Positions 1 through 10,221 are shown, counted from the first letter of the stretch. The stretch: DNA of 64,000 nt from Pectobacterium peruviense (GCF_002847345.1 NZ_LXFV01000022.1:1-64000); one strand, 5' to 3'. Made by a program: numbers and translations. Notes: a model not told the origin generated them from the sequence alone.

Positions 1-60
1 TATTATAGGGACTTCTCGGCCGCTGACAAGCGCTAAATTCAAAATAATTTCCAAGCGTTC
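1..60 (-). promoter_or_regulatory. rRNA operon P1-type promoter
   Basis: On the minus strand a -35 box TTGTCA (24-29) is followed after 16 bp by a -10 box TATAAT (2-7), with the GC-rich discriminator-side run and 16-bp spacing typical of enterobacterial rrn P1 promoters. The A/T-rich stretch at 31-60 fits an UP element. It would drive transcription leftward, out of the window. In E. coli clpB is the neighbour of rrnG, so an rRNA operon just left of position 1 is expected (inference). Confidence 0.8.
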
Positions 61-131
61 AAAAACAAACCAAAAAACATCATTTAGCACATTACCCATA
101 CAAAATATGAATACAATATGAGCTTAAGACG

Positions 132-169
132 TAAAAACGGGAGACATTCAGTAGCGAATGCCACCCGTT
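132..169 (-). terminator. Rho-independent terminator of clpB
   Basis: Read on the minus strand just after the clpB stop, a 12-bp stem with one U-U mismatch and a short loop (GCTACT) is followed by TTTTTA. It separates clpB from the rRNA promoter at the window edge. Confidence 0.8.
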
Positions 170-188
170 GATTACTTACCGCTTCACA

Positions 189-2765
189 TTATTCTTGCCT
201 TGCAACTATCAGTTCACCTTCAACATCTAATGTGATCGGTTTACTGGGTATCAGTTTTCCCCCCAGTATCTGCTGAGCGAGTGGGTTCTCTATCAGTTGT
301 TGTATCGCTCTTTTAAGCGGACGTGCACCATAGACAGGATCAAACCCGACCTCTCCGAGCATATCTAAAGCAGCATCCGCGATCGTGACGCTATATCCAC
401 GCTCTTCAAGACGTTTGTACAGTCTCTGGAGCTGAATTTGTGCGATCGATGTAATATGCGCCCTTCCCAGTGGATGGAATACGACGACTTCATCAATACG
501 GTTAATAAACTCAGGACGGAAGCTGTGGCTAACAACTTCAAGAACCATATCTCTCATTTCGGTATAGCTGCGCTCACCAAAACGTTCTTGAATAAGGTCA
601 GATCCCAAGTTTGACGTCATGATGACGACAGTATTGCGGAAGTCGACAGTTCTCCCCTGTCCATCAGTAAGGCGGCCATCATCCAATACCTGAAGCAAGA
701 TATTAAACACATCAGGGTGTGCCTTTTCGATCTCATCCAGCAAAATGACCGAATAGGGACGACGGCGTACGGCTTCCGTCAAATAGCCCCCTTCTTCATA
801 GCCGACATATCCAGGAGGCGCACCGACCAGACGTGAAACCGAGTGTTTCTCCATAAACTCAGACATATCGATACGCACCATGGCGTCGTCACTGTCGAAG
901 AGAAAAGTTGCCAGCGTTTTGCAGAGTTCAGTTTTCCCCACACCTGTTGGTCCGAGGAACAGGAACGAACCGATCGGACGATTAGGATCGGATAACCCTG
1001 CTCGGCTACGACGAATAGAATTCGCTACTGCCTCAACGGCTTCGTTTTGCCCAATCACTCGCTGATGCAGCTCATCTTCCATTCGCAATAATTTTTCTTT
1101 CTCACTTTCCAACATGCGAGAAACAGGAATTCCAGTCCAGCGTGCCAGCACATCAGCGATTTCAACATCAGTGACTCGATTACGCAGCAAATGCACCGTT
1201 TTTCCTTCCTGCTGCGTTGCGGCTGCCAACTGCTTCTCTAGCTCGGGGATTTTGCCGTATTGCAGCTCAGACATTCTCCCTAGATCTCCCTGACGTCGAG
1301 CCTGTTCCAACGCAATTTTGGCCTGTTCTAAAGAAGCCTTAATATTCTGCGTTCCGGTGAGTGACGCTTTTTCCGCTTTCCACTCTTCGTCTTGTCGGGA
1401 ATATTCACGCTCTTTTTGGTCAAGTTCCGTACTTAGCAACTCAAGCCGCTTTTGACTGGCTTCATCAGATTCTTTCTTCAGAGCCTGTTGTTCCAGCTTT
1501 AACTGGATGATTCGGCGCTCAAGCCGATCGAGAGGCTCTGGTTTTGAATCAATCTGAATACGTATACTGGATGCCGCCTCATCAATCAGATCAATGGCTT
1601 TATCCGGTAACTTACGATCCGAAATATAGCGATGGGACAACATTGCCGCTGCAACAATCGCCGGGTCAGTAATTTGCACATGATGGTGCAATTCATAACG
1701 CTCTTTCAATCCACGCAAAATCGCAATGGTGTCTTCAACGGTAGGTTCCGCGACAAACACTTTCTGGAAACGACGCTCAAGCGCGGCGTCCTTTTCAATA
1801 TATTGACGATATTCATCCAGCGTCGTCGCCCCAACACAATGCAGCTCACCTCGAGCCAGCGCGGGTTTTAGCATATTGCCGGCATCCATCGCGCCATCAG
1901 CTTTACCCGCCCCCACCATCGTATGCAGTTCATCAATAAACAGAATGACATTACCTTCCTGTTTAGACAGATCGTTGAGCACACCTTTCAGACGTTCTTC
2001 AAACTCACCACGATATTTCGCACCAGCCACCAGCGCGCCCATATCTAGAGAAAGCACGCGCTTGTTTTTCAGGCCTTCAGGCACTTCTCCATTAACGATA
2101 CGTTGGGCTAACCCTTCAACTATCGCCGTTTTACCCACACCGGGTTCACCAATTAATACCGGATTATTTTTGGTCCTACGCTGTAAGACCTGAATAGTGC
2201 GACGAATCTCTTCATCACGCCCGATAACCGGGTCGAGCTTGCCTTGTTCTGCACGTTCAGTGAGATCAATAGTGAATTTTTTTAATGCCTGGCGCTGATC
2301 TTCAGCCCCTTGATCGTTCACTTGCTCTCCTCCTCTCACTTGATCAATCGCGTTCGTTACACCTTGCTGCGTGACACTCGCCTTTTTCAATATATCCCCC
2401 AGCGTGCCGCGAGACTCCAAAGCAGCAAGCACGAAAAGTTCTGAGGAAATAAAGGTATCACCACGCTTTTGCGCAAGTTTGTCGCACATATTCAATGCGC
2501 GAACTAACTCGTTCGAAGGCTGGACATCACCATCAGTGCCTTCAACCTGAGGCAAACGCGTGATTGCCTGGTCGATTTCAGCTTTCAGGTGATTAAGATT
2601 GGCTCCTGCGACAGTCAGAAGTGGACCAACAGTTCCTCCGTCCTGATGAAGCAAAGCGCTCATCAAATGAAGTGGTTCAATAAACTGGTGATCGCGCCCA
2701 AGGGCAAGAGACTGGGCATCAGCAAGAGCAAGTTGGAATTTGTTGGTAAGACGATCCAGACGCAT
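189..2765 (-). CDS. clpB: ATP-dependent disaggregase ClpB
   Basis: Cytoplasmic Hsp100 AAA+ chaperone that pulls polypeptides out of aggregates together with DnaK. The 858 residues match the usual length (E. coli 857). Seen in order: N-terminal Clp repeats (about 1-145), first AAA+ domain with Walker A GEPGVGKT near residue 206, the long coiled-coil middle domain (about 400-530) that distinguishes ClpB from ClpA and ClpC, then a second AAA+ domain with GPTGVGKT near 605 and Walker [10 protein letters not shown] sigma-32 promoter lies upstream and a terminator downstream, so it is a single-gene heat-shock unit. It follows pgeF on the same strand. Confidence 0.98.
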   Translation of the reverse strand: MRLDRLTNKFQLALADAQSLALGRDHQFIEPLHLMSALLHQDGGTVGPLLTVAGANLNHLKAEIDQAITRLPQVEGTDGDVQPSNELVRALNMCDKLAQKRGDTFISSELFVLAALESRGTLGDILKKASVTQQGVTNAIDQVRGGEQVNDQGAEDQRQALKKFTIDLTERAEQGKLDPVIGRDEEIRRTIQVLQRRTKNNPVLIGEPGVGKTAIVEGLAQRIVNGEVPEGLKNKRVLSLDMGALVAGAKYRGEFEERLKGVLNDLSKQEGNVILFIDELHTMVGAGKADGAMDAGNMLKPALARGELHCVGATTLDEYRQYIEKDAALERRFQKVFVAEPTVEDTIAILRGLKERYELHHHVQITDPAIVAAAMLSHRYISDRKLPDKAIDLIDEAASSIRIQIDSKPEPLDRLERRIIQLKLEQQALKKESDEASQKRLELLSTELDQKEREYSRQDEEWKAEKASLTGTQNIKASLEQAKIALEQARRQGDLGRMSELQYGKIPELEKQLAAATQQEGKTVHLLRNRVTDVEIADVLARWTGIPVSRMLESEKEKLLRMEDELHQRVIGQNEAVEAVANSIRRSRAGLSDPNRPIGSFLFLGPTGVGKTELCKTLATFLFDSDDAMVRIDMSEFMEKHSVSRLVGAPPGYVGYEEGGYLTEAVRRRPYSVILLDEIEKAHPDVFNILLQVLDDGRLTDGQGRTVDFRNTVVIMTSNLGSDLIQERFGERSYTEMRDMVLEVVSHSFRPEFINRIDEVVVFHPLGRAHITSIAQIQLQRLYKRLEERGYSVTIADAALDMLGEVGFDPVYGARPLKRAIQQLIENPLAQQILGGKLIPSKPITLDVEGELIVARQE

Positions 2766-2807
2766 AACACCTCCCGTACACTGGTCAAAATTGCTACTGG
2801 AGATTAA

Positions 2808-2835
2808 ATGAGGTCATCCCTCAAAAATTTCAAGG
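2808..2835 (-). promoter_or_regulatory. Sigma-32 (heat-shock) promoter of clpB
   Basis: On the minus strand CCTTGAA (2829-2835) and CCTCAT (2808-2813) are separated by 15 bp, 42 bp upstream of the clpB start. This resembles the sigma-32 consensus (CTTGAA, 13-16 bp, CCCCAT) and the layout of the E. coli clpB promoter. Confidence 0.75.
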
Positions 2836-2898
2836 TTATTTTGCCAGTCGTGACGGGATTTAAATGTTACTTATCTTGGATCGCCTTAATTCAATAGG

Positions 2899-3624
2899 TT
2901 ATATCAGCCAGATTAAACTTGCCATACGGCCCGTCACGCCATCACGCCGATAAGAGAAGAATTTGTGAGGTTCGCTCACAGTACAGGAATTCCCACCAAA
3001 AATTTGCGTTATCCCTGCAGCGCGTAAACGCAGACTCGCTAGCTGGTATATATCGGCAAAAAATTTGTTTCCTTCAGGCCTAAATGCAGAGGCCGCCGAC
3101 GCGTTATGCTGAATAAACGCATCCCTAACTTCAGGACCGACTTCAAAAGCATCAGGCCCGATAGCGGGTCCAAACCATGCCATAATTTGCGCGGGCTTCG
3201 CTCGAAAACAGGCTACTGTCTCTTCCAGCACACCCGCGTGTAATCCTCGCCAACCAGCATGTGCGGCAGCGACTTCATTGCCGTTGATTGCACAAAAAAG
3301 CACAGGCAAACAGTCGGCCGTCATCACCGCACAAACCTGACCTTTCTTATCGGTATAGGCAGCATCACCGCAAACGGACGATGGCAACGCCTCGCCAATA
3401 CGAATCACATCAGTACCGTGAACCTGTTCCAACCAATGTGGCATAGCAGGAAGACCAGCCATCTCCACCAGCGTTTGCCGATTTGCGCTGACTAGTTCGG
3501 ACTCATCACCCACATGATTCCCAACATTCAGCGAGTCATAAGGTGCCAAACTACGCCCGCCAATACGCGTCGTGCTGCAAGATTTCACACTTTCTGGCAA
3601 AGGCCAGTCGGGGTATATCAGCAT
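2899..3624 (-). CDS. pgeF: Purine nucleoside phosphorylase / polyphenol oxidase family protein PgeF (YfiH)
   Basis: Member of the multicopper oxidase-like laccase-domain (DUF152) family. E. coli YfiH has been linked to purine nucleoside phosphorolysis and to correcting errors in peptidoglycan precursors. The 241 residues match the family (E. coli 243). Conserved metal-site elements are visible: MTADCLPVLF, AAAHAGWRGLHAGV and the C-terminal SEPHKFFSYRRDG motif. It sits between rluD and clpB as in E. coli, and 42 bp separate it from rluD, suggesting a shared transcript. Confidence 0.93.
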   Translation of the reverse strand: MLIYPDWPLPESVKSCSTTRIGGRSLAPYDSLNVGNHVGDESELVSANRQTLVEMAGLPAMPHWLEQVHGTDVIRIGEALPSSVCGDAAYTDKKGQVCAVMTADCLPVLFCAINGNEVAAAHAGWRGLHAGVLEETVACFRAKPAQIMAWFGPAIGPDAFEVGPEVRDAFIQHNASAASAFRPEGNKFFADIYQLASLRLRAAGITQIFGGNSCTVSEPHKFFSYRRDGVTGRMASLIWLI

Positions 3625-3666
3625 AGTCCGTCACCTCTATAGTCAGCACTTATCGTATTGAATGCA

Positions 3667-4644
3667 TTACCAGTCGAGTTGATCCTGAAACGCCGCGGTA
3701 TCGGCTTTCAACGCATCAATCAAATCGACCATATCCTGCGGCAGTGCCGCATGCCATTCCATTTGAATTCCGGTAATAGGGTGGTAGAAACGTAACATGG
3801 TAGCGTGCAGTGCCTGACGATCGAAGCCACGCAGCGTTTTAATGAAATCATCCGACGCACCTTTTGGCGGACGAGGACGACCACCGTATAACTGATCGCC
3901 AACCAACGGATGGTCAATATGCGACATATGCACACGAATCTGATGGGTGCGCCCCGTTTCCAGACGCAACCGCAAACGGGTATGCGCACGGAAATGCTCC
4001 ATAATGCGATAGTGAGTCACGGCGGGCTTGCCCATCGGGTGCACCGCCATGTGAGTACGCTTGGTTGCGTGACGGGCGATAGGTTGCTCGACCATGCCAC
4101 CAGCCGTCATCGAACCAATCGCAACGGCCTCATACTCACGAGTAATTTCGCGCGCCTGTAATGCTTCAACTAAACGTGTCTGTGCTGGTACAGTTTTCGC
4201 CACCACCATGAGCCCAGTGGTATCTTTATCAAGCCGGTGCACAATCCCTGCACGGGGCACATCAACAATCTCAGGGTAGTGATGTAACAAGGCATTCAAT
4301 ACCGTGCCATCTGGATTACCCGCACCGGGGTGAACCACTAGACCTCTGGGTTTATTGATGACCAGAATGTCCTCATCTTCATACACGATATCCAGCTTGA
4401 TATCCTGTGCTTCCCAGCGTGCTTCTTCTTCAATCAATGCATCAATGGCTACCGATTCGCCGCCAAGTACTTTCTCTTTTGGCTTATTGATGACATTGCC
4501 GTTAATCTGTACCCGATTCTCAAGAATCCACTCTTTTATGCGGGATCGTGAATAATCAGGGAACAATTCGGCCAAAGCCTGATCTAAACGTTGTCCGAGT
4601 TGAGATTCGGCCACCGTTGCGGTGAGTTGTACTTGTTGTGCCAT
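3667..4644 (-). CDS. rluD: 23S rRNA pseudouridine(1911/1915/1917) synthase RluD
   Basis: Isomerises three uridines in helix 69 of 23S rRNA, which supports ribosome assembly and termination. Length 325 residues (E. coli 326). An N-terminal S4 RNA-binding domain (about 18-80) precedes the pseudouridine synthase domain. The catalytic aspartate lies in the hallmark HRLDKDTTGL motif. It is divergent from bamD, as in E. coli, and read with pgeF. Confidence 0.97.
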   Translation of the reverse strand: MAQQVQLTATVAESQLGQRLDQALAELFPDYSRSRIKEWILENRVQINGNVINKPKEKVLGGESVAIDALIEEEARWEAQDIKLDIVYEDEDILVINKPRGLVVHPGAGNPDGTVLNALLHHYPEIVDVPRAGIVHRLDKDTTGLMVVAKTVPAQTRLVEALQAREITREYEAVAIGSMTAGGMVEQPIARHATKRTHMAVHPMGKPAVTHYRIMEHFRAHTRLRLRLETGRTHQIRVHMSHIDHPLVGDQLYGGRPRPPKGASDDFIKTLRGFDRQALHATMLRFYHPITGIQMEWHAALPQDMVDLIDALKADTAAFQDQLDW

Positions 4645-4674
4645 ATTATGCAGCTTCTTCGTTAACGTTGGGTT

Positions 4675-4702
4675 TTGACGGCGATGCCGTTTAAAATAAT
4701 GT
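4675..4702 (+). promoter_or_regulatory. Candidate sigma-70 promoter of bamD
   Basis: TTGACG (4675-4680) and TAATGT (4697-4702) with a 16-bp spacer lie about 75 bp upstream of bamD in the rluD-bamD divergent region. I saw no clear sigma-E box, although bamD belongs to the sigma-E regulon in E. coli. Confidence 0.5.
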
Positions 4703-4778
4703 ACTATTGTAGCTGGTCTAAATCGGGAGCTAAACGGACAGCCTCCCGGAATAACATTCTGAGGATAATCAAAACGTC

Positions 4779-5513
4779 ATGACGCGTATGAAATATCTGG
4801 TGGCTGCCGCCACGTTGAGCCTGGCGCTGGCTGGTTGCTCCAGCAATTCCAAAGATGCGGTTCCTGATAGTCCGCCATCTGAAATCTATGCCAATGCTCA
4901 ACAAAAACTGCAGGACGGCAACTTTAAAGCAGCCATCACGCAGTTGGAAGCACTGGATAACCGGTATCCCTTTGGTCCATATTCGCAGCAAGTACAGTTG
5001 GATTTGATCTACGCCTATTACAAATCCGCGGAGCTGCCATTGGCCCAAGCTTCTATTGACCGCTTCCTGCGACTCAACCCGACCCATCCAAACGTGGATT
5101 ATGTCCTGTACATGCGCGGCCTGACCGACATGGCGCTGGATGATAGCGCGTTACAAGGCTTCTTCGGCGTCGATCGTTCCGATCGCGATCCGCAGTATGC
5201 CCGCACCGCATTCCGGGATTTCAGTAAGCTCATTCAGGGGTATCCGAACAGCCAATACGCCACCGACGCAAACAAGCGTTTGGTTTACCTCAAAGAGCGT
5301 CTGGCCAAGTATGAACTTTCTGTCGCGCAATACTACACGAAACGTGGCGCTTATGTGGCAGTAGTTAATCGCGTTGAGCAAATGCTGCGTGATTACCCAG
5401 ATACTCAGGCAACAAAAAATGCCCTGCCGTTGATGGAAAGCGCTTACCGTGAACTGCAGTTGGCCGCACAGGCAGACAAAGTCGCAAAAGTGATTGCCGC
5501 TAATCCGGCATAA
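4779..5513 (+). CDS. bamD: Outer membrane assembly lipoprotein BamD
   Basis: Essential lipoprotein of the BAM complex that works with BamA to insert beta-barrel proteins into the outer membrane. 244 residues (E. coli 245) and near-identical to the E. coli protein over most of its length. A signal peptide ends in a lipobox LAGC with the acylated cysteine at residue 20. The rest is five TPR repeats. The start ATG gives the conserved [15 protein letters not shown] signal sequence. It has its own terminator, so it is monocistronic. Confidence 0.98.
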   Translation: MTRMKYLVAAATLSLALAGCSSNSKDAVPDSPPSEIYANAQQKLQDGNFKAAITQLEALDNRYPFGPYSQQVQLDLIYAYYKSAELPLAQASIDRFLRLNPTHPNVDYVLYMRGLTDMALDDSALQGFFGVDRSDRDPQYARTAFRDFSKLIQGYPNSQYATDANKRLVYLKERLAKYELSVAQYYTKRGAYVAVVNRVEQMLRDYPDTQATKNALPLMESAYRELQLAAQADKVAKVIAANPA

Positions 5514-5538
5514 ACGATAAGTGACAGCCAATAATCAG

Positions 5539-5565
5539 ACGGCAGCTTCGGTTGCCGTTTTTTTT
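5539..5565 (+). terminator. Terminator of bamD
   Basis: ACGGCA and TGCCGT form a stem around a short loop containing TTCG, followed directly by eight T residues, 26 bp after the bamD stop. Confidence 0.85.
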
Positions 5566-5753
5566 ATGTTTCGACCTGTTCGTTATACATCGATAAGCAG
5601 GAAAAATAGGGTTGGCAGGAGTCAAAAACAGCGCGGTGACATCAATACATCCTATCAATAATGGCACAGGCCAGATGCCCCCTCAAGTACTTCCCTTCTA
5701 TTCCCGATGGCGCTTCACAAATCGCATTTTCTTGACAAAAAGTGACGAAAAAA

Positions 5754-5802
5754 AGCGATCAAAATCACGCTTTTTGCCACAACTCACTGTATGCTGAAAT
5801 TA
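5754..5802 (+). promoter_or_regulatory. Candidate CRP-dependent promoter of raiA
   Basis: A CRP-like dyad AGCGA-N6-TCACG (5754-5769) is centred about 41 bp before the expected start near 5802. A -10-like TATGCT (5790-5795) has no good -35 box, which is the layout of a class II CRP promoter. The left half-site is weak (3 of 5 bases), so this is a proposal. Confidence 0.4.
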
Positions 5803-5836
5803 TCCAAGACGGACATAGGCAGAGAGGTAAGTTTAT

Positions 5837-6178
5837 ATGACTATTAATATTACCAGTAAGCAAATGGATATCACCCCCGCAATTCGTCAACATGTCGAAG
5901 ACCGTCTTACTAAGCTGGATAAGTGGCAAACCCAGCTGATTAACCCTCATATCATTCTGTCAAAAGAACCTCAGGGTTTTGTGGCTGATGCCACGATCAG
6001 TACGCCGAATGGCCCGCTGGTTGCCAGTGCTAAACATGACGATATGTATGCCGCTATCAATGAGTTGATTACCAAGCTCGAACGCCAGTTGGACAAACTC
6101 CAACACAAAGGTGAAGCCAGACGCGCGGTAGCGGGTGTTAAAGAAGCTAATCTACAACCGACGCAAGAAGAAGAGTAA
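5837..6178 (+). CDS. raiA: Ribosome-associated inhibitor RaiA (YfiA, protein Y)
   Basis: Stationary-phase and cold-shock factor that binds the 30S decoding channel, blocks translation and stabilises 70S ribosomes as inactive monosomes. 113 residues, the same as E. coli RaiA and in the short HPF/RaiA class, with the beta-alpha-beta-beta-beta-alpha S30AE fold sequence. The acidic C-terminal tail (QPTQEEE) is typical of RaiA. It lies between bamD and pheL as in E. coli and has its own terminator. Confidence 0.96.
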   Translation: MTINITSKQMDITPAIRQHVEDRLTKLDKWQTQLINPHIILSKEPQGFVADATISTPNGPLVASAKHDDMYAAINELITKLERQLDKLQHKGEARRAVAGVKEANLQPTQEEE

Positions 6179-6203
6179 TCTCCACTCTATTCATCTCAAT
6201 ATA

Positions 6204-6225
6204 ACGCGCCCTTGGGCGCGTTTTT
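6204..6225 (+). terminator. Terminator of raiA
   Basis: Perfect 8-bp stem ACGCGCCC / GGGCGCGT with a TT loop followed by a T run, 26 bp after the raiA stop. Confidence 0.85.
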
Positions 6226-6302
6226 GCATACTAAGCGCCGCTATCTGCGTCCTAAAGAACCAATGCAATACACGGTTTAAAAGTACGCTCGGCGATTTTG
6301 TA

Positions 6303-6332
6303 TTGACAGGATGAAAAGCCAACAGTTACCTT
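6303..6332 (+). promoter_or_regulatory. Probable promoter of the pheL-pheA operon
   Basis: A consensus -35 box TTGACA (6303-6308) lies upstream of the leader peptide. The -10 region near 6325-6332 (GTTACC/TTACCT) is poor, so the exact promoter is uncertain. The position relative to pheL fits the E. coli arrangement. Confidence 0.45.
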
Positions 6333-6375
6333 ACCTGCTCAGAATCTGGATATCTTCCTGACTAACCGAGTAAAC

Positions 6376-6423
6376 ATGATCAATAAACTGTTCTTCTTCG
6401 TATTCTTTTTCACCTTCCCCTGA
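6376..6423 (+). CDS. pheL: pheA operon leader peptide PheL
   Basis: A 15-codon reading frame encoding MINKLFFFVFFFTFP, with seven phenylalanines, just upstream of an intrinsic terminator and of pheA. This is the classic attenuation leader. When Phe-tRNA is scarce the ribosome stalls on the Phe codons and an antiterminator forms. When it is plentiful the terminator at 6468-6498 forms. Same length as the E. coli leader. Confidence 0.93.
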   Translation: MINKLFFFVFFFTFP

Positions 6424-6467
6424 TTTGGGAGGCGATTCGTCGTAAGAGCAAGAATACGAAGACGAAC

Positions 6468-6498
6468 AAAAAAGCCTCCTGACCAGGAGGCTTTTTTT
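6468..6498 (+). terminator. pheA attenuator (intrinsic terminator)
   Basis: Stem AGCCTCCT / AGGAGGCT with loop GACC followed by a run of T, ending 31 bp before pheA and 45 bp after pheL. It is the terminator arm of phenylalanine-controlled attenuation. Confidence 0.88.
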
Positions 6499-6528
6499 AT
6501 ATAAGAACATAAGACAGGTAACAGCATC

Positions 6529-7689
6529 ATGACAGACAACCCATTACTGGTACTGCGAGAGCGCATCAGCGCATTGGATCTGCAATTAATTGAAATATTG
6601 GCACAAAGACGAGAACTCGCGTTGGACGTTGCCCGCAGTAAATTACATTCGCATCGTCCAATCCGGGACAAAGAGCGTGAGCGTGATTTGCTGGACAAGC
6701 TGACAGCCGCAGGGAAAAAACACCACCTTGATGGTCATTACATTACTCGCTTATTTCAGCTCATCATTGAAGATTCAGTACTGACGCAGCAGGCGCTCTT
6801 ACAGCACCACCTCAATCAAACAACATCACACTCTGCCCGCGTCGCCTTTCTCGGTCCGAAGGGGTCTTATTCCCATCTCGCAGCCCGCCAATATGCCGCA
6901 CGACATTTCGAGCAATTTATTGAGTGCGGTTGCCAGAAGTTTCAGGATATTTTCAACATGGTGGAAACAGGGCAAGCCGACTATGCCGTTTTACCCATTG
7001 AAAATACCAGTTCCGGTTCGATTAACGATGTCTACGACCTGCTGCAACACACGGGGTTATCCATCGTTGGTGAATTAACCAACCCGATAAACCACTGCGT
7101 TTTAGTTGCTACTGATACGTCATTGGCACAGATCGAAACGGTTTACAGCCACCCTCAGCCATTCCAGCAGTGTAGCCATTTCATCAATCGTTTTCCGCAC
7201 TGGAAAATTGAATATTGTGAAAGCACGGCTGCGGCGATGGAAAAAGTGGCTGCACTCAATTCTCCAAAAGCAGCGGCACTCGGCAGCGAAGCTGGTGGTC
7301 AGCTTTACCAATTACAGGTACTGGAACATGATCTGGCCAATCAATCACAAAACATCACCCGCTTCATTGTATTAGCGCGTAAGCCGATTGATGTGACTGA
7401 ACAAGTCCCCGCAAAAACCACGTTGATTATGGCAACAGGTCAGCAGTCAGGTGCACTGGTGGAGGCACTGTTGGTATTGCGAGATAACGGCATTGTGATG
7501 ACTAAGCTGGAATCCAGGCCGATCAACGGTAACCCGTGGGAAGAGATGTTCTATCTTGATGTGCAGGCCAATTTGCGCGGCGATGCCATGCAGAAAGCGC
7601 TAAAAGGATTAGCCCCCATTACCCGCTCGTTGAAAGTGTTGGGCTGTTACCCCAGTGAAAACGTCGTACCTGTTGATGTAAACGAATAG
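6529..7689 (+). CDS. pheA: Bifunctional chorismate mutase / prephenate dehydratase PheA
   Basis: Converts chorismate to prephenate and then to phenylpyruvate, the committed steps to phenylalanine. 386 residues, as in E. coli. Domains in order: AroQ-type chorismate mutase (about 1-95), prephenate dehydratase (about 103-285, with the [14 protein letters not shown] motif), and a C-terminal ACT domain containing the ESRPI motif for Phe feedback inhibition. Controlled by the pheL attenuator and convergent with tyrA. Confidence 0.97.
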   Translation: MTDNPLLVLRERISALDLQLIEILAQRRELALDVARSKLHSHRPIRDKERERDLLDKLTAAGKKHHLDGHYITRLFQLIIEDSVLTQQALLQHHLNQTTSHSARVAFLGPKGSYSHLAARQYAARHFEQFIECGCQKFQDIFNMVETGQADYAVLPIENTSSGSINDVYDLLQHTGLSIVGELTNPINHCVLVATDTSLAQIETVYSHPQPFQQCSHFINRFPHWKIEYCESTAAAMEKVAALNSPKAAALGSEAGGQLYQLQVLEHDLANQSQNITRFIVLARKPIDVTEQVPAKTTLIMATGQQSGALVEALLVLRDNGIVMTKLESRPINGNPWEEMFYLDVQANLRGDAMQKALKGLAPITRSLKVLGCYPSENVVPVDVNE

Positions 7690-7709
7690 TCGATGTGAAC
7701 GAATAATTG

Positions 7710-7745
7710 AAAAAGCCATCCTGGTTTCCCACCGGGGTGGCTTTT
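7710..7745. terminator. Bidirectional terminator between pheA and tyrA
   Basis: A GCC...GGC stem-loop (7715-7741) is flanked by an A run on the left and a T run on the right, so it can end both the rightward pheA and the leftward aroF-tyrA transcripts. Confidence 0.75.
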
Positions 7746-7790
7746 CAAGCACAATTCCAATATCAAGCACCATCTAAAACTCAAACGTAC

Positions 7791-8912
7791 TTACTGGCGA
7801 ATATCATTTGCCTGACGTAAAAGCACGCGGCTTTCAGCCTGAAAGCGTTTGGCATAGTCGCCGAACCAGTGCTCGACCTTCTTAAAGCTGCTGATAAACT
7901 CTGCTTTATCTACCTGCTCCAGTAACTCAATGGCTTCGCCAAAACGTTTGTAGTAACGCTTAATCAACGCCAAATTATCCTCTGAAGACATAATAATGTC
8001 GGCATACAACTGCGGATCCTGCGCAAACAGTCGCCCAACCATAATCAATTCCAGACGATAGATTGGTGATGACAGCGCTAATAGCTGTTCAAGTTGCACA
8101 TTCTCTTCCGCTAAATGCAGGCCATAGGCAAATGTCGCGAAGTGGCGCAGTGCTTGAATGAACATCATGTTCTGATCGTGTTCGACCGCGCTAATGCGAT
8201 GCAGACGCGCCCCCCATACCTGAATCTGTTCCAGTAGCCACTGATAAGCTTCCGGCTGTCGGCCATCGCAATAAACAACAACCTGTTTGGCAAGGCTACC
8301 GCTGTCTGGCCCAAACATCGGGTGCAAGCCGAGCACCGGACCATTATGCGCCGCCAGCATCGCCTGAAGTGGGCCATTTTTCACTGAGGCCAAATCAACC
8401 AAAATACAGTCGTCTGGCAAAGCAGGCAGACGTGCAATAACCTGTTCGGTAACATGAATCGGCACGCTGACAATCACCATAGCCGCATCAGACAACAGCT
8501 CATCCGCACGCGGCCAGTCATCTTGCTCCAGGATCCTCACCTGATATCCCGACAGCGTCAGCATTTTCTCAAACAGATTCCCCATTTGACCACGGCCACC
8601 AATGATGACAACCGGACGCAATTGTGGGCACAGCGTTTTAAAGCCTTTGTCGTTTTCGCTGGAATAGGACTCGCGCATAGTGCGCCGCAGGATATCCTCA
8701 ATAAGATCCGGCGGAACCCCCATCGACGCTGCCTCATTACGGCGTGAGCTGAGCATGGCCGCTTCACGATCGGGCGCATAAATGGGTAAACCATAGCGAC
8801 TTTTCACTTCACCCACTTCCGCCACCAAACGCAACCGACGTGATAAGAGCGCGACAAGCTCCTTATCTACTTCATCTATCTGATCACGTAATGCGGTCAG
8901 TTCAGCTACCAT
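7791..8912 (-). CDS. tyrA: Bifunctional chorismate mutase / prephenate dehydrogenase TyrA
   Basis: Makes prephenate from chorismate and oxidises it with NAD+ to 4-hydroxyphenylpyruvate for tyrosine. 373 residues, as in E. coli. The N-terminal AroQ mutase domain (about 1-90) is followed by the dehydrogenase with nucleotide motif GGRGQMG near residue 105. It lies 6 bp after aroF in the same direction, forming the TyrR-controlled aroF-tyrA operon. Tyrosine is also the expected precursor of the isonitrile pathway at 35.8-39.0 kb. Confidence 0.97.
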   Translation of the reverse strand: MVAELTALRDQIDEVDKELVALLSRRLRLVAEVGEVKSRYGLPIYAPDREAAMLSSRRNEAASMGVPPDLIEDILRRTMRESYSSENDKGFKTLCPQLRPVVIIGGRGQMGNLFEKMLTLSGYQVRILEQDDWPRADELLSDAAMVIVSVPIHVTEQVIARLPALPDDCILVDLASVKNGPLQAMLAAHNGPVLGLHPMFGPDSGSLAKQVVVYCDGRQPEAYQWLLEQIQVWGARLHRISAVEHDQNMMFIQALRHFATFAYGLHLAEENVQLEQLLALSSPIYRLELIMVGRLFAQDPQLYADIIMSSEDNLALIKRYYKRFGEAIELLEQVDKAEFISSFKKVEHWFGDYAKRFQAESRVLLRQANDIRQ

Positions 8913-8918
8913 ATCTTG

Positions 8919-9992
8919 TTACTCTCCTAAATGTTTCACACGTGCGGCACTCAGATCTTGATGAACGGAACGCAGCAACGTTTCTGTACTTTCCCAACTG
9001 ATACAGGCATCCGTGACCGATACACCGTAGCGCATATCTGAACGCGGTTGTTCTGAAGACTGGCTCCCCTCGTTAAGGTGGCTTTCCAGCATCAATCCTA
9101 TAATCGAACGATTTCCCGCCTTGATTTGCTCAATTGCAGATTCAACAACAAGTGGCTGACGGCGGTAGTCTTTATTCGAATTGCCGTGGCTACAATCTAT
9201 CATCAGCGCAGGTCTCAGTCCCGCTTCCTGCATCTGTTTTTCACATTCGGCGACATCTTGCGCACTGTAGTTTGGTTCTTTACCACCGCGCAGAATCACG
9301 TGACCATCAACGTTACCCTGCGTTTGCAGCAAACAAACTTGCCCAGTTTGATTGATACCGACGAAGCGGTGAGGCATCGCGGCAGCTCTCATCGCGTTGA
9401 TCGCTGTTCCCAAACTGCCATCAGTACCATTTTTGAACCCGACTGGCATCGACAGGCCAGAAGCCATCTCGCGGTGCGTTTGTGATTCAGTCGTACGTGC
9501 GCCGATAGCTGACCAGCTAAATAGATCGCCCAGGTACTGCGGACTGTTCGGATCAAGCGCTTCTGTCGCTAGCGGCAGCCCCATATTCACCAGTTCCAAC
9601 AGCAACCCACGAGCGATGTGCAGCCCTGATTCCACATCAAATGAACCATCCATGAACGGATCGTTGATGAGCCCTTTCCAGCCCACGGTTGTGCGTGGCT
9701 TTTCAAAATAAACGCGCATCACAATGTAGAGGCGATCGTTCAATTCAGCAGCAAGCGACTGCAGGCGGCGCGCGTATTCCAACGCAGCATCCGTATCATG
9801 AATAGAACAAGGCCCGCAGACAATCAGCAGCCGGTCATCACGGCCATGAATAATATCTGCGATGGTCGCTCTCGCTTGCGCAATGTCGCGTTGCTCCGCG
9901 TCGTTAAGCGGAAACTTGGCTTTCAATTCATCGGGAGTAATCAAAACCTGTTCTGCACTGATATTAATATTATTAAGTGAATCTTTTTGCAT
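8919..9992 (-). CDS. aroF: 3-deoxy-7-phosphoheptulonate synthase, Tyr-sensitive (AroF)
   Basis: Condenses phosphoenolpyruvate with erythrose 4-phosphate, the entry step of the shikimate pathway. 357 residues (E. coli AroF 356). Family motifs are visible: GPCSIHD near the phosphate site, YFEKPRTTVGWKG and DCSHGNS. Identification as the tyrosine-sensitive isozyme rests on the aroF-tyrA operon context and overall similarity. TyrR-like boxes lie upstream. Confidence 0.95.
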   Translation of the reverse strand: MQKDSLNNINISAEQVLITPDELKAKFPLNDAEQRDIAQARATIADIIHGRDDRLLIVCGPCSIHDTDAALEYARRLQSLAAELNDRLYIVMRVYFEKPRTTVGWKGLINDPFMDGSFDVESGLHIARGLLLELVNMGLPLATEALDPNSPQYLGDLFSWSAIGARTTESQTHREMASGLSMPVGFKNGTDGSLGTAINAMRAAAMPHRFVGINQTGQVCLLQTQGNVDGHVILRGGKEPNYSAQDVAECEKQMQEAGLRPALMIDCSHGNSNKDYRRQPLVVESAIEQIKAGNRSIIGLMLESHLNEGSQSSEQPRSDMRYGVSVTDACISWESTETLLRSVHQDLSAARVKHLGE

Positions 9993-10056
9993 GATCCCAT
10001 TCCTGAAGAGTTCGGTATGTTCGCGATCGTCTTTACAACCTACGCGTAATGTTTAC

Positions 10057-10084
10057 ACCATAACACGAACCGTAAAGATTTCAA
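10057..10084 (-). promoter_or_regulatory. Candidate promoter of aroF-tyrA
   Basis: On the minus strand TTGAAA (10079-10084) and TATGGT (10057-10062) with a 16-bp spacer, about 65 bp upstream of aroF. The TyrR-like boxes overlap or adjoin the -35 box, consistent with repression by tyrosine-bound TyrR. Confidence 0.55.
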
Positions 10085-10111
10085 TCCACATGGTGTAAAT
10101 AAAAAATTACC
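10071..10111. promoter_or_regulatory. TyrR-like boxes upstream of aroF
   Basis: TGTAAA-N6-ATTACC (10094-10111) matches the TGTAAA-N6-TTTACA consensus well and keeps the invariant G and C. A weaker match CGTAAA-N6-AATCCA (10071-10088) overlaps the -35 box. E. coli aroF carries several TyrR boxes in the same place. Confidence 0.55.
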
Positions 10112-10221
10112 ACCCTAAATATTGCCAGAAAAACAATATCTGCATGCTCTATCACTCCCCGACGCAACCATGCTAATCCCTAGCATGAATAATGGTAGAA
10201 TCACGCTAACAAGGGGGAAGG

